Of a stretch of 64,000 nt of DNA, positions 21,841 to 33,630 are shown piece by piece. The notes under the pieces are model-generated. The model saw nothing but the letters and a program-made list of their open reading frames with translations, was not told where the DNA came from and made no database searches. Position numbers and translations under genes: made by a program. Source of the stretch: Eurosta solidaginis (lineage: Eukaryota; Arthropoda; Insecta; Diptera; Tephritidae); the NCBI RefSeq assembly GCF_040869045.1, contig NC_090324.1, positions 57,131,346 to 57,195,345 on the forward strand, written 5' to 3'. The first letter of the stretch is position 1. Each line of letters begins with the position of its first letter.

Positions 21841-22105
21841 ATGGCTTGGTGGACTAAGATAGCTCAAGGCATAATGATAACGATAGCTGGTTATGAATTT
21901 GGCAAAGAAAATACTGAGAAAAATCCTGCAAATAAATTAATCACATATGAACCAAAACTGAGTATAGAAAATAAAGAAGAAAACCCAGATAAATGGTTAA
22001 CTATATTTGCATGCGTAATTACATTCTTGATTGTCACACTTGCAATTTTAATAAATAGTTACATTAAAAGTAAATTGAGACAATCAAATAATATACAACA
22101 ACGCA
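21841..22105 (+). CDS. Leader small ORF 2: probable small membrane protein
   Basis: From ATG 21841 (MAWWTKIAQGIMITIAGYEF) 88 codons are open up to the BEL LTR. A hydrophobic N-terminal stretch is followed by a charged Glu/Lys/Asn middle, then a clear membrane segment (about residues 54-75; CVITFLIVTLAILIN) and a basic tail (KSKLRQSN). In the present sequence the frame runs into the BEL LTR and stops at 22191. Judging from the sequence beyond the BEL element, the native frame would end one codon past the insertion, about five bases before the gag ATG. I know no family for it; a virus-like accessory or envelope remnant is possible. Confidence 0.5.
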
Positions 22106-22407
22106 TGTTGCGAAAAATCTGGCCACACGGTCGGCATAAATCCCACTATTTCCCCGCCGAAAAACATGCATACTCGCTGATTGGCTCATAAAAATCGGGT
22201 GATTAAAATTTAAGAGAACGTATGTAGAAGAAAACTTTGTAATAGGAGACAAAGTTAGTACGCGAATTAACGGCAGAGTGATACGAATAAATTTTTTAAT
22301 CCTCCTTTGTAAATAAAGAATAACAGATCGCAAAAATTTGCGACCTTGTTTTAACACTGGCAAATAAAGGATAACGGATTGCAAAAAATTTTGGACTTTT
22401 TTTAACA
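22106..22407 (+). repeat. BEL 5' LTR (N2)
   Basis: 302 bp, from TGTTGCGAAAAATCTGG to TTTAACA. It differs from its partner at 27952-28258 by many substitutions and small indels, so the copy is old. Confidence 0.9.
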
Positions 22408-22456
22408 TTTAAAAATATGTATTCTGCCACATAAAAGTCGTACTGCTTAAATTATA

Positions 22457-23204
22457 ATGGCGGAATCAAATGGATTTCCTTCAAACGCAGCTGATGCACC
22501 CGCTGCTACAGCAATCAACGGAGATGAATTCAATACCAGCGCCGCCACCAATCTCGTGGCTTCTAACTACAACGTTTGGTCCACTAGCACCACAACGGAA
22601 AACAACTTGCCAAGTCAAATGGCGAACGCCGATAATAGTGGCGATGTGAATTATTGCGCTTCAACAGCACAGCTTAAACACTCTAATGTTGTTGGGCACT
22701 TTGGCACTACCGGACAATCGGCAAACCAAGGGCAACAGCTACCCAGGACAATATACTCTGCCTGGGTCTTCCTTTTCAGTGCGGAATGCAGGCCTTACCA
22801 CTAAAATCCATTGCACCCGCCAATACAAATGTACTTCCCAGCAATGAGCCTCTTGTAAATAACACGTTTATCAGAGCACCAACTGCCCCACAACAAGGTG
22901 GTGATCTGCCGCAATATGTTCTGCAATCCCTGCTGGACAGAATACAGACCCTTGAGCTGCAAATACAGGAGTACTCCACACGTAATGGAACAAATTGTTC
23001 CCCACAACAGTTTCCAGTGGGTCCTAATAGAAATGGTATATCCTTTGGAGCACAACCAGTTTTTACGTTGCCAACAGCTGGTCACTCTAACAGCCTATCA
23101 TTTGGCGCTTCGGTCATCGCCGCCTCACTAAAGATCACATTGCCTCTCGTCACAGCCTTGTTAAATATCTACCTAAATTTGATGGCAAACTAACGGAGTG
23201 GCCA
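22457..23204 (+). pseudogene. BEL Gag, N-terminal half (N2)
   Basis: Starts at ATG 22457 (MAESNGFPSNAADAPA). After QQLP near 22745 a stretch present in the N3 copy (34 to 60 codons beginning SPAHALN) is deleted and the frame shifts. Capsid-like sequence continues in another frame at 22786-23193 (TFIRAPTAPQQGGDLP, RNGISFGAQPVFTL) and shifts again after SLSFGAS. Without these breaks it would lead into 23205. Confidence 0.75.
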
Positions 23205-24365
23205 TTGTTTTACGCTCCTTATAATAAGTCAACTGAGGTGTGTGCATTTTCTGACGAGAAGAATATAATACGCCTCCGACAAGCTCTGGAAGGTCCAGCT
23301 CGTAACGAAGTGAAAAATTTGTTATTACATTCATCTTGTGTGTCACAAATAATGACAACCCTTCAAATGCGATTTGGAAGGCCGGAGTTGATAACCAGCG
23401 TTCTGCAGCGACAGATTTGTGATTTGACGGCGGGGTCAGAAAACCAGTTAGAATCAATTGTAGACTTTGCTGTTGAAGTGCAAAACATCTGCGCAACGAT
23501 GTCGATATCAGGGCTTAACAATCATTTGAATAACCCTGAACTCGAACAAAAACTGGTTTCGAAATTGCCTGGACTACTACCAGCCTACTGTGGAAGGCAT
23601 AAAAGAATCTTAACGACTTGCAATTTACAAAATTTCAGCGATTGGCTTTTTCAGATAGCACAGGGGGCTAACTGTGTGATTGTACCCAAAGCGGTATCAA
23701 AGATGCAACGTGGCACAAATAATCATCATTTTGAAACGATAAGCTGTATCGTTTGTAAAGGAAATTGTATCCACATTTCTAATTGTCCTTCTTTCAAGGT
23801 AATGTCCCGTAGCCGAAAATGGGAACTAGTACGCAAATTCAAACTATGTCACCGGTGTTTAAAAAAGCACTCTAGTTTTGGTTGTAAATCAGCAGCAACC
23901 TGCAACGTTAATGGTTGTACACGTAATCATCACCCTATGTTACACAACGCAGATGTAGTTACTACTAAAGCTCCAATCACTCAAAAAACCACTAATCATG
24001 AGGAGCCATCGCGGACTGCCAATGTAAATATGCACAATGTTGGTGGAAGTAGTACCCTCTTTCGTGTTCTTCCCGTAGTCCTGCACTCAGGTGACAGCAG
24101 TGTATCCACGTACGCTTTCATAGTTGATCGCTCTTCCCTCACAGTTATCGACGAAGAGCTGCTAACTAAATTGAACATAAAAGGAACACCGCAACCACTG
24201 TGTTTGCGATGGACTGGTGATACACATCGATATGAAGATGAATCTATAGTAGTTGATCTAGCGATATCAGCTAAAAATGGTTGTAGGAAATTTTCAATCA
24301 AAGACGTACGCACGGTCAAAAAACTTGAATTGCCTTTTCAATCTCTTAATGCCAAGGAACTGTAG
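23205..24365 (+). pseudogene. BEL Gag C-terminus, zinc knuckles and protease (N2)
   Basis: An open frame of 386 codons without the normal start. It holds the capsid region (RLRQALEGPARNEVKNLLLH, LQMRFGRPELI), then the BEL-type zinc module (CIVCKGNC near 23740; CHRCLKK and CNVNGCTRNHHPMLH, 23858-23945), then the protease. The active-site region reads IVDRSSLTVIDEELL; the N3 copy has IDDGSSLTLIDE, so the second position of the catalytic triplet is altered here. TAG at 24363 ends it. Confidence 0.8.
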
Positions 24366-24380
24366 TCAAAGTTCAAACAT

Positions 24381-26437
24381 TTGAAGGGATTGCCTCTACA
24401 ATCCTACGCAAACGTAACACCACAAATCTTGATTGGACTAAATAAGGCAGCACTTGGATCTCCGTTAAAATCCGTATATGGTGGCGAAAATGAGCCAATA
24501 ACTGAAAAGTCCAAACTCAGTTGGACATTGAAAGGTCCTACGCCAGGTATCGGACATGATATCCCACGCAACGTCTATCACATATGTGATTGTTGCATAG
24601 CAGAGTTGCTTCAATTAACGAAATCTTACTTCTGCCTGGATAGTTTAGGCGTTTCGGCTAACCTTACCCCGTTAATGTCTAAAGATGATTAGCTGGCAAT
24701 GAAGCAGTTGGAGAAATGCACTGTGCGAATCGGCAATCGATTTGAAACTAGTCTCTTATGGAAGAGTCATGAAACACTTTACCTGATAGCATGCCGATGG
24801 CTTTATTTCGAGCGCGATGCCTGCAAAAAAAGATGCAAAGAGAGCCAAAGTTGGCAGAGGTACTTCAGCAGAAGATTGAAGACTACTTACAAAAAGGGTA
24901 TGCCAGACGTATGTTAGCTACCGACGTTGCCACCAAAAAATGCTGGTATCTTCCGGTGTTTGCCGTAACCAGCCCTAACAAACCAGGCAAGGTGCGCCTA
25001 GTATGGGATGCAGCCGCAAAGGCTAATGGCGTATCACTGAATGACATGTTGCTCAAAGGGCCCGACCTAACAACTCCTCTGCTGTCAGTATTATTCAAAT
25101 TTCGGCAAAGGCGAGTAGCTATATCGGCCGATATAGCTGAAATGTTTTATCAGGTTCGAGTTCGGAAAGAAGACCACAACTTTATGCGCTTCTTATGGTA
25201 TGAACCAAACGCCGATGAACCAACAACTTTCTTGATGACAGTGATGACCTTTGGAGCTACGTGTTCACCCGGTTGCGCCCAATATGTCAAAAATAAAAAT
25301 GCTGCAGAGTTTCAAGAGGAGTTTCCTCGTGCTTCACAATGTATTATTGAGAATCACTATGTAGACGATATGTTGGTAAGTGTTGACACTTAAGAAGAAG
25401 CAATGAAGTTGGTAAACGCTGTCCGCCACGTTCATGCGATGGGAGGTTTCCATACTCGAAACTTCTTGTCCAATTCACATCGCGTTCTATCTGCGTTGAA
25501 CGAAACCTCAACTGATGCCCTTTGTCTCGATCATGAAAAAGAGCTACCAACTGAGAAGGTATTAGGCATGTGGTGGATCACCGCCAGTGATCATTTTGGA
25601 TTCTGGGTTTCCCCCAAATACAGGGACTCCCATATCTTTGTTCATCATCGACGACCAACCAAGCGCAAAGTTCTTAGTTTGGTTATGACAATATATGACC
25701 CAATCGGGCTGATCGGTTTCTACGTTATATACGCTAAAGTCATCTTGCAGGAAATATGGAGAGCTGGCTGTGAATGGGACGATCCGATTCCCGAAGACCA
25801 ATTTAAAAAATGGATTAGATGGCTTAGACTTATCCCAAAAATAGAGAGTATGAAATTCCCACGCTCGTATATTCGTATTGAATTTGGCAGTTGTTCACCT
25901 CATATAGAGTTGCACACCTTCGTCGATGCAAGTGAAACCTGCTACGCGGCAGTATGTTACCTTCGATACTCTTACGGCAGCATAATTAACTGTATGATAG
26001 TTGCCAGCAAAACAAGAGTAGCCCCACTCAAATTGATATCAATACCTCGACTTGAATTAAAAGCTGCATTTCTGGGAGCCCGCCTTGCCAAACACGTTAT
26101 TGAATCACATTCTGTACCTATCGACTGCTCCGTATACTGGTCAGACTCACGAACAGTGCTCGCTTGGCTGCATGCTGACCATCGTCGCTATAAACAGTTT
26201 GTGGCATTTCGAGTCAGTGAAATTTTAGAACTAACTGATGTCAATCAATGGCGTTGGGTTCCAACAGCAGAAAATGTTGCCGACGAAGCCACCAAATGGC
26301 ACGGTGATCCAAACTTTTCAAACGACAATCGATGGTTTAGTGGACCATCCTTTCTGTATCTTCCCCGGAATGAATGGCCCGTACCTGTACAACAAAAACA
26401 CGTTTCAACAGTAGAACTTCGCATACAATTTACTTGA
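24381..26437 (+). pseudogene. BEL reverse transcriptase and RNase H (N2)
   Basis: The least damaged BEL polymerase in the nests. Linker 24381-24692, stop near 24690, frameshift near 24770. Reverse transcriptase 24791-25393 holds RLVWDAAAKANG, SADIAEMFYQVRV, TFGATCSPG and YVDDMLVS (near 25359), and breaks at TAA 25391. 25403-26437 then stays open for 344 codons across the connection (YDPIGLIGFYVIYAK) and RNase H ([50 protein letters not shown]), ending at TGA near 26435. The AFLGARL part is deleted in N1 and N3. Confidence 0.9.
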
Positions 26438-27951
26438 GTTCACAGTTTACCGGCAGAATATTTTGTTGGGCCTAAACCGGCGAACTTTTCATCATGGGAC
26501 CGTCTATTTAAGGCAACTGCTAGGACCTTTTCCTGCGCTCGCATTTGGTTAAATTTGGTACGGGGTAATAAAAATGTATGCGGTGTCCCGAGTACCGACG
26601 ATTTTCGTAAGGCAGAACGTTTTCTTTGGAAAAAAGCCCAGAAAGATGTTTTCAAAGACTCGATAGCTTCTTTGTCAACTGGAAAAGTTGTTGGAAAATC
26701 TAGCGATATATACAAACTATCACCCTATTTGGATGACCACGGTTTTTTAAGAATAGATGGACGTATTTAGATTGCAGGGCTACCAAACAACCACCGTATT
26801 ACGCACTTGATCATAAACGACCTTCATATAAAGTACCATCATGGTATCATAGAAACCGTAGTCAACGAAATACGACACAATTACTGGGTACCAAAACTCC
26901 GCGTTGTGACCAACAAAGTTCGTCGCAATTGTCAGATTTGCAAAAACAGAGGTGTCCAACCACAGACACCTAGAATGCCATGCTTACCTCCAGCACGTAC
27001 CGCACAGTTTTGCCGTCCGTTTTCTTATTATGTGGGAGTTGACTATTTTGGTCCTCTTCTGGTGGCAGTCAGGAGGAGCGCCGAAAAAGAGGTATAGGGT
27101 GTTGTTCACCTGTTTGACAACCAGAGCCGTGCACCTGGAAATCGCATATTCGTTGTCTACTGATTCCTGAATTTTGGCAGTACGAAATTTTATGGCGCGT
27201 AGGGGAAGCCCCTTGGAAATATGGAGTGACAACGGCACAAATTTTAAGGGTGCTGAAAGAGAAATGAGGTCCGGGTTTGAGCTGGTGGACCAGAACCGCA
27301 TAACGAAAACTTTTACTTCGGCTGCAACTGAGTAGCATTTTATACCACCAGCATCTCAACACATGGGAGGAGCTTGGAAGCGGCTTATTCGCTCATTAAA
27401 GGATGTACTTCAACGAGTTTTAACGACCAGTAGACCGAACGATGAGCTTCTACGTGCTATGTTAATGGAAGTGGAGATGACAGTTAACTCTCGCCCCTTA
27501 ACTTATATCCCTATCGACCACGAAGGTGAAGAGGCACTAACGCCCAACCACTTTTTAATAGGTAGCTCCAGTGGTGTTAAGTCCTTCGCAGAACCGGATT
27601 CTGAGGGCATCCAACTACGTCGTGACTGGCGTACGTCGCAACAACTGGCTGATACATTTTGGCGACGTTGGGTCAACGAATATTTGCCCAGCATTACCAG
27701 AAGAACAAAATGGTTTTCGGAAGTAAAAGCTTTGAAGTCGGTGATATTGCTTATATAATCGATCCAAATAATCCAAGAAATTGTTGGCCCAAGGATAGGG
27801 TGATTGAAGTGCATAAAAGCAAAGACGGAAGGGTAAGAAGCGCTACACTCCAGACCGCATCCGGAATTTATGAGAGGTCTGCTGCCAAGATAGCCGTTAT
27901 GGACTTGAGGAGCTCAGTACACCCTGATGGACAGGATATACCAGGGAAGAG
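26438..27951 (+). pseudogene. BEL integrase (N2)
   Basis: Integrase remnant. Zinc finger: YHHGIIETVVNEIRHNYW, then CQICKNRG (26840-26950). Core: VGVDYFGPLL near 27030 and WSDNGTNFKGAER near 27221, carrying two catalytic Asp. The third catalytic position lies in MGGAWKRLIRSLK near 27363, with Lys where the family has Glu. The C-terminal domain follows (27659-27900; FEVGDIAYIIDPNNPRNCWP). Frame breaks lie near 26770, 27095, 27170 and 27660, and a small deletion near 26780 removes the RPDPVL part kept in N1. Confidence 0.85.
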
Positions 27952-28258
27952 TATTGCGAAAAATCTGGCCACACGGCCGGCATAAATCCCACTATTTCCC
28001 AACGAAAAACATGCATACGCTTCGCTCGCTGATTGGCTCATAAACATCAGGTGATCAAAATTGAAGAGAACGTAGGTAAAAGAAAACTTTGTAATAGGAG
28101 ACAAAGTTAGTAGGAGAATTAACGGCAGAGTGATACGAATAAATTTTTAATCCTCCTTTTTAAATAAAGGATAACGGATCGCAAAAATTTGCGACCTTTT
28201 TTTAACATTGGCAAATAAAGAATAACGGATTGCAAAAAATTTTCGACCTTTTTTAACA
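27952..28258 (+). repeat. BEL 3' LTR (N2)
   Basis: 307 bp starting TATTGCGAAAAATCTGG and ending TTTAACA, followed by the ACGCA target duplicate at 28259-28263. Confidence 0.9.
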
Positions 28259-28273
28259 ACGCATTTAAATAAA

Positions 28274-28353
28274 ATGAGTAAATGGCAAGAAATTCATAAC
28301 AAATTATCTGAAGAAAAAACTAAAGCGGAAAAAGCATACAAATGCATAAATAA
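28274..28353 (+). pseudogene. Ty3/Gypsy Gag start, interrupted by element E (N2)
   Basis: The first 26 codons of gag (MSKWQEIHNKLSEEKTKAEK...), cut by E copy 2. Coding resumes at 32461. Confidence 0.85.
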
Positions 28354-28459
28354 CAAGTAAGGAAGGCTAATTTCGGGTGTAACCGAACATTACATACTCA
28401 GTTGAGAGCTGTGGAGACAAAGTAAGGGAAAATCACCATGTTGTAAAAAGAACCTTGGG

Positions 28460-31150
28460 TAACCCTGGAATGTGTTTGTATTACATGTCTATCAAATGGA
28501 AGGTATTAAAAAGTGTTTTAAGAGGAAGTGGGCCATAATTCTATAGATGGACGCCATTTAGGGATATCGCCATAAAGGTGGACCAGGCCTGACTCTAGAA
28601 TTTGTTTGTACGATATGGGTATCAAATGAAATGTGTTAATGATAATTTTAAAAGGGAGTGGGCCTAAGTTCTATAGGTGGACGCCTTTTCGAGATATCGC
28701 CATAAAGGTGGACCAGGGGTGACTCTAGAATTTGTTTGTACGATATGGGTATCAAATGAAAGGTGTTAATGAGTATTTTAAAAGGGCGTGGGCCTTAGTT
28801 CTATAGGTGGACGCCTTTTCGAAATATCGCCATAAAGGTGGACCAGGGGTGACTCTAGAATTTATTTGTACTATATGGGTATCAAATGAAAGGTGTTAAT
28901 GAGTATTTTAAAAGGGCGTGGGCCTTAGTTCAATAGGTGGATGCCTTTTCGAGATATCGCCATAAACGTGGACCAGGGGTGACTCTAGAATTTGTTTGTA
29001 CGATATGGGTATCAAATGAAAGGTGTTAATGAGCATTTTAAAAGGACGTGGGCCTTAGTTCTATAGGTGGACGCCTTTTCGAAATATCGCCATAAAGGTA
29101 GACCAGGGGCGACTCTAGAATTTGTTTGTACGATATGGGTATCAAATGAAAGGTGTTAATGAGTATTTTAAAAAGGCGTTGGCCTTAGTTCTATAGGTGG
29201 ACGCCTTTTCGTGATATCGCCATAAAGGTGGACCAGGGGTGACTCTAGAATTTGTTTGTACGATATGGGTATCAAATGAAAGGTGTTAATGAGTATTTTA
29301 AAAGGGCGTGGGCCTTAGTTCTATAGGTGGACGCCTTTTCGAAATATCGCCATAAAGGTGGACCAGGGGTGACTCTAGAATTTATTTGTACTATATGGGT
29401 ATCAAATGAAAGGTGTTAATGAGTATTTTAAAAGGGCGTGGGCCTTAGTTCTATAGGTGGACGCCTTTTCGAGATATCGCCATAAAGGTGGACCAGGGGT
29501 GACTCTAGAATTTGTTTGTACGATATGGGTATCAAATGAAAGGTGTTAATGAGTATTTTAAAAGGGCGTGGGCCTTAGTTCTATAGGTGGATGCCTTTTC
29601 GAGATATCTCCATAAACGTGGACCAGGGGTGACTCTAGAATTTGTTTGTACGTTATCGGTATCAAATGAAAGGTGTTAATGAGTATTTTAAAAAGGAGTG
29701 GGCCTCAGTTCTATATGTGGACGCCTTTTCGAGATATCGCCATAAACGGGGACCAGTGGTGACTCTAGAATTTGTTTGTACTATATGGGTTTTCAAATGA
29801 AAGGTGTTAATGAGAATTTTAAAAGGGCCTGGGACTTCGAAATATCGCCATAAAGGTGGACCAAGGGTGACTCTAGAATTTGTTTGTACGATATGGGTAT
29901 CAAATGAAAGGTGTTAATGAGTATTTTAAAAGGGCGTGGGCCTTAGTTCTATAGGTGGACGCCTTTTCGAAATATCGCCATAGAGGTGGGCCAGGGTGAC
30001 CCTAGAATTTTTTTGTACGATATGGGTATCAAATGAAAGGTGTTAATGAGTATTTTAAAAAGTAGTGGGCATTAGTTCTATGTGTGGACGCCTTTTCGAG
30101 ATATCGCCATAAACGTGGACCAGGGGTGACTTTAGAATTTGTTTGTACTATGTGGGTATCAAATGAAAGGTGTTAATGAGTATTTTAAAAGGGAGTGGGC
30201 CTTAGTTCTATAGGTGGATGCCTTTTCGAAATATCGCCATAAAGGTGGACCAGGGGTGACCCTAGAATTTTTTTGTACGATATGGGTATCAAATGAAAGG
30301 TGTTAATTAGTATTTTAAAAAGGAGTGGGCCTTAGTTCTATGTGTGGACGCCTTTTCGAGATATCGCCATAAACGTGGACCAGGGGTGACTTTAGAATTT
30401 GTTTGTACTACGTGGGTATCAAATGAAAGGTGTTAATGAGTATCTTAAAAAGGAGTGGGCCTTAGTTCTATATGTGGACGCCTTTTCGAGATATCGCCAT
30501 AAACGGGGACCAGTGGTGACTCTAGAATTTGTTTGTACTATATGGGTTCTCAAATGAAAGGTGTTAATGAGAATTTTAAAAGGGCGTGGGCCTTAGTTCT
30601 ATAGGTGGACGCCTTTTCGAAATATCGCCATAAAGGTGGACCAGGGGTGACTCCAGGATTTGTTTGTACGATATGGGTATCAAATGAAAGGTGTTAATGA
30701 GTATTTTAAAAGGGAGTGGGCCTTAGTTCTATAGGTGGACGCCTTTTCGAGGTATCGCATCTTAGACTTTGTTTGTACGATATGGGTATCAAATGAAAGG
30801 CGTTAATGAGTATTTTTAAAAGGGAGTGGGTCTGCATTCTATAGGTGGTCGCTTTTTCGAGATATCGCCATAAAGGTGGACCAGGGGTGACTCTAGAATA
30901 TATTTGTACGATATGGGTATCAAATGAAAGGTGTTAATGAGTATTTTAAAAGGGCGTGGGGCTTGGTTCTATAGGTGGACGCGTTTTCTAGATATCGCCA
31001 TAAAGGTGGACTAGGGGTGACTCTAGAATGTGTTTGTACGATATTGGCATCAAATTAAAGGTTTTAATGAGAGTTTTAAAAGGGAGTGGTGGTAGTTGTA
31101 TATGTGAAGGCGTTTTCCAGATATCGACCAAAATGTGGACCAGGGTGACC
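28460..31150 (+). repeat. ~127-bp minisatellite array in E copy 2 (about 21 units)
   Basis: Units share TCTAGAATTTGTTTGTACGA, ATCAAATGAAAGGTGTTAAT and GGACGCCTTTTCGAGATATC. Compared with copy 1, most units have the TTTGTTTG form and TTAATGAGTATTTTAAAAGGG, so the two arrays homogenised separately. One unit near 29840 and one near 30750 are shortened. Confidence 0.93.
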
Positions 31151-32460
31151 CAGAACATCATCTGTTGGATACCGCTAATTTATTTATATATGTACGACCT
31201 GCCAAGATTTCAGGGGTTTTTTATTTCGCACTGCAAAACTTTTTCATTTTATTCTACTTAATATGGTAGGTGTCACAACCATTTTACAAAGTTTTTTCTA
31301 AAGTTATATTTCGCGTCAATAAACCAATCCAATTACAATGTTTCATCCCTTTTTTCGTATTTGGTATATAATTATGGAATTTTTTCCATTTTTCGTAATT
31401 TTCGATATCGAAAAAGTGGGCGTGGTCATAGTCGGATTTCGGCCATTTTTTTTACCAATACAAAGTGAGTTCAGATAAGTACGTGAACTAAGTTCATTAA
31501 AGATATGTCAATTTTTGCTCAAGTTATCGTGTTAACGGCCGAGCGGAAGGACAGACGGTCGACTGTGTATAAAAACTGGGCGTGGCTTCAACCGATTTCG
31601 CCCTCTTTCACAGAAAATAGTTATAGTCCTAGAAGCTAAGCCTCTACCAAATTTCACAAGGATTGGTAAATTTTTGTTCGACTTATGGCATTAAAAGTAT
31701 CCTAGACAAATTAAATGAAAAGGGCGGAGCCACGCCCATTTTGAAATTTTCTTTTATTTTTGTATTTTGTTGCACCATATCATTACTGGAGTTGAATGTT
31801 GACATAATTTACTTATATACTGTAAAGATATTAAATTTTCTTTTAAAATTTGAATTAAAAAAAAAAAATTTTAAAAAGTGGGCGTGGTCGTTCTCCGATT
31901 TTGCTATTTTATTAAGCAGACATATAGAAATAAGAGCAACGTTCCTGCCAAATTTCATCATGATATCTTCAACGACTGCCAAATTACAGCTTGCAAAACT
32001 TATAAATTACCTTCTTTTAAAAGTGGGCGGTGCCACGCCCCTTGTCCAAAATTTTACTAGTTTTATATTCTGCGTCATAAGTTCAACTCACCTACCAAGT
32101 TTCATCGCTTAATCCATATTTGGTAATGAATTATCGCACTTTATCGATTTTTCGAAATTTTCGATATCGAAAAAGTGGGCGTGGTTATTGTCCGATATCG
32201 TTCATTTTAAATAGCGATTTGAGATGAGTGCCCAGGAACCTACACACCAAATTTCATCAAGATACCTCAAAATTTACTCAAGTTATCGTGTTAACGGATA
32301 TACGGACGGACGGACGGACATGGCTCAATCGAATTTTTTTTCGATACTGATGATTTTGATATATGGAAGTCTATATCTATCTCGATTCCTTTATACCTGT
32401 ACAACCAACCGTTATCCAATCAAAGTTAATATACTCTGTGAGCTCTGCTCAACTGAGTAT
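31151..32460 (+). promoter_or_regulatory. Unique tail of E copy 2
   Basis: Matches the copy 1 tail, including TATAAAA at 31568-31574 before CTGGGCGTGG, the GGGCGGAGCCACGCCC and GGGCGGTGCCACGCCC boxes near 31723 and 32025, and the (GGAC)n run near 32302. The frame corresponding to 17002-17217 is interrupted by a stop here, arguing against a conserved protein at that place. Confidence 0.35.
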
Positions 32461-33604
32461 AAAAACGCGACGATAAAGCCAGAAATTATAGTTAAACATT
32501 TAAACACCATCGTAGAAGCCCTAAATAATATAGGACAGATAATCAATACAGTAAATAATATACTCACTAAAGAACACCAAGCAGAAGCTTACCAATTCTT
32601 TTCCCACGTACGCGCAAATTAGTATCCTCTTTAGCAAGATACAACATAGAAATATGGATACCAACTACAGTAGGGGAAAATCTTCAAACTGATTTTAACG
32701 CCGTTCTAACCGAAACTTCACGAAACCGCACCCCTTCACCAGCATTGAGTCAAACCTCATCAGTGGAAGAACAGAAAACACTACATATGCCACTCATAAA
32801 AATCACAATGGCACAAACAGTTGTAGAATTCATCAAAACTGCCTCATCAGTGCTACCAGAATTTGATGTCAACCCTGAAAATTTGCACAGTTTCTTAGAT
32901 GCCCTTGATATTCTCGACCAAATCAAGGATAATCATTAAGCCTTAGCTATAACCATGATAAAGACCAAGCTTAAAGGTACTGCAAGAAACTTTATTAGCA
33001 ACGAAACTACCATCTCACAAATAAAATCAAAATTGAGAACGGCAATAAAAGGCGAGTCAGTGGAGGTTTTGACAGCAAAACTCCTAAATATCCAACAGCG
33101 CAGCAAAACTGCAAATCAGTACACAGCAGAAATAGGAAAAATAACTAGGTCCCTGGAGGGAGCATATATCTCGGATGGCTTAAATCCAGACTTGGCAACC
33201 AGATATGCAACCCAAGCAGCAGTCAAAGCGATGTGTAAGAACTGCTCGAATGAGAAAGTAAAAATGATTATGCAGGCAGGAACGTTCACAACAATGAATG
33301 ATGCGATTTCAAAATTTACAAATAGCTGTACCGAAATAACGGGTAGCTCAAATACAATTTTAAATATACGGCAACAAAATCACTACCGGAGTAATTTCCG
33401 TGGGGGTTGCAACTATGGGAATTACTTAGAAGATTTTGGCCGCAACAGAGATACAATAACAACCTTGGAACAAACAGCAATAATAGTAATAATTCCCGAC
33501 GAGGGGCACAAACCCAAAACAATAACAGACCTTACAATCAGACTCGCAACGTGCGAAGTTTAAATCAGCAGGAAAACCAGGAAACTCCACTTCAAGATCA
33601 ATAA
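32461..33604 (+). pseudogene. Ty3/Gypsy Gag, remainder (N2)
   Basis: Resumes in frame (TIKPEIIVKHLNTIVEALNN, 32464-32622). The one-base deletion at CAAATTAG near 32612 and the TAA at 32937-32939 match N1 and N3. 32955-33563 stays open for 202 codons (KGTARNFISNETTISQIKSK, LEGAYISDGLNPDLATRY). A further shift near 33405 moves the Asn-rich tail to another frame (33407-33604). Confidence 0.8.
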
Positions 33605-33630
33605 ATAGAAAAATATATGTACTAAACTAA

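Larger units (their letters stand above)
22106..28258 (+). mobile_element. BEL/Pao retrotransposon with both LTRs (N2)
   Basis: A 6.15-kb element with 5' LTR 22106-22407 and 3' LTR 27952-28258, flanked by the 5-bp duplication ACGCA at 22101-22105 and 28259-28263, the length usual for BEL/Pao. It sits in the Gypsy leader just before gag. Unlike N1 and N3 it has no RTE insertion and keeps sequence those copies lost. Its genes are broken. No convincing primer-binding site follows the 5' LTR. Confidence 0.92.
28354..32460 (+). mobile_element. Tandem-repeat element E, copy 2, inside Gypsy gag
   Basis: 4.1 kb, beginning CAAGTAAGGAAGG with the GTTCGG/CCGAAC-type start (here TTTCGG, one mismatch) and ending CTCAACTGAGTAT. 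The uninterrupted site survives at 7728-7737 (CATAAATAAAAACGC). Here CATAAATAA is followed by the element, and the right junction reads GAGTATAAAAACGC. The data therefore allow a short AT-rich target duplication of at most 4 bp (ATAA) or none, with no loss of target. The copy is more diverged from copies 1 and 3 than they are from each other. Confidence 0.88.
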
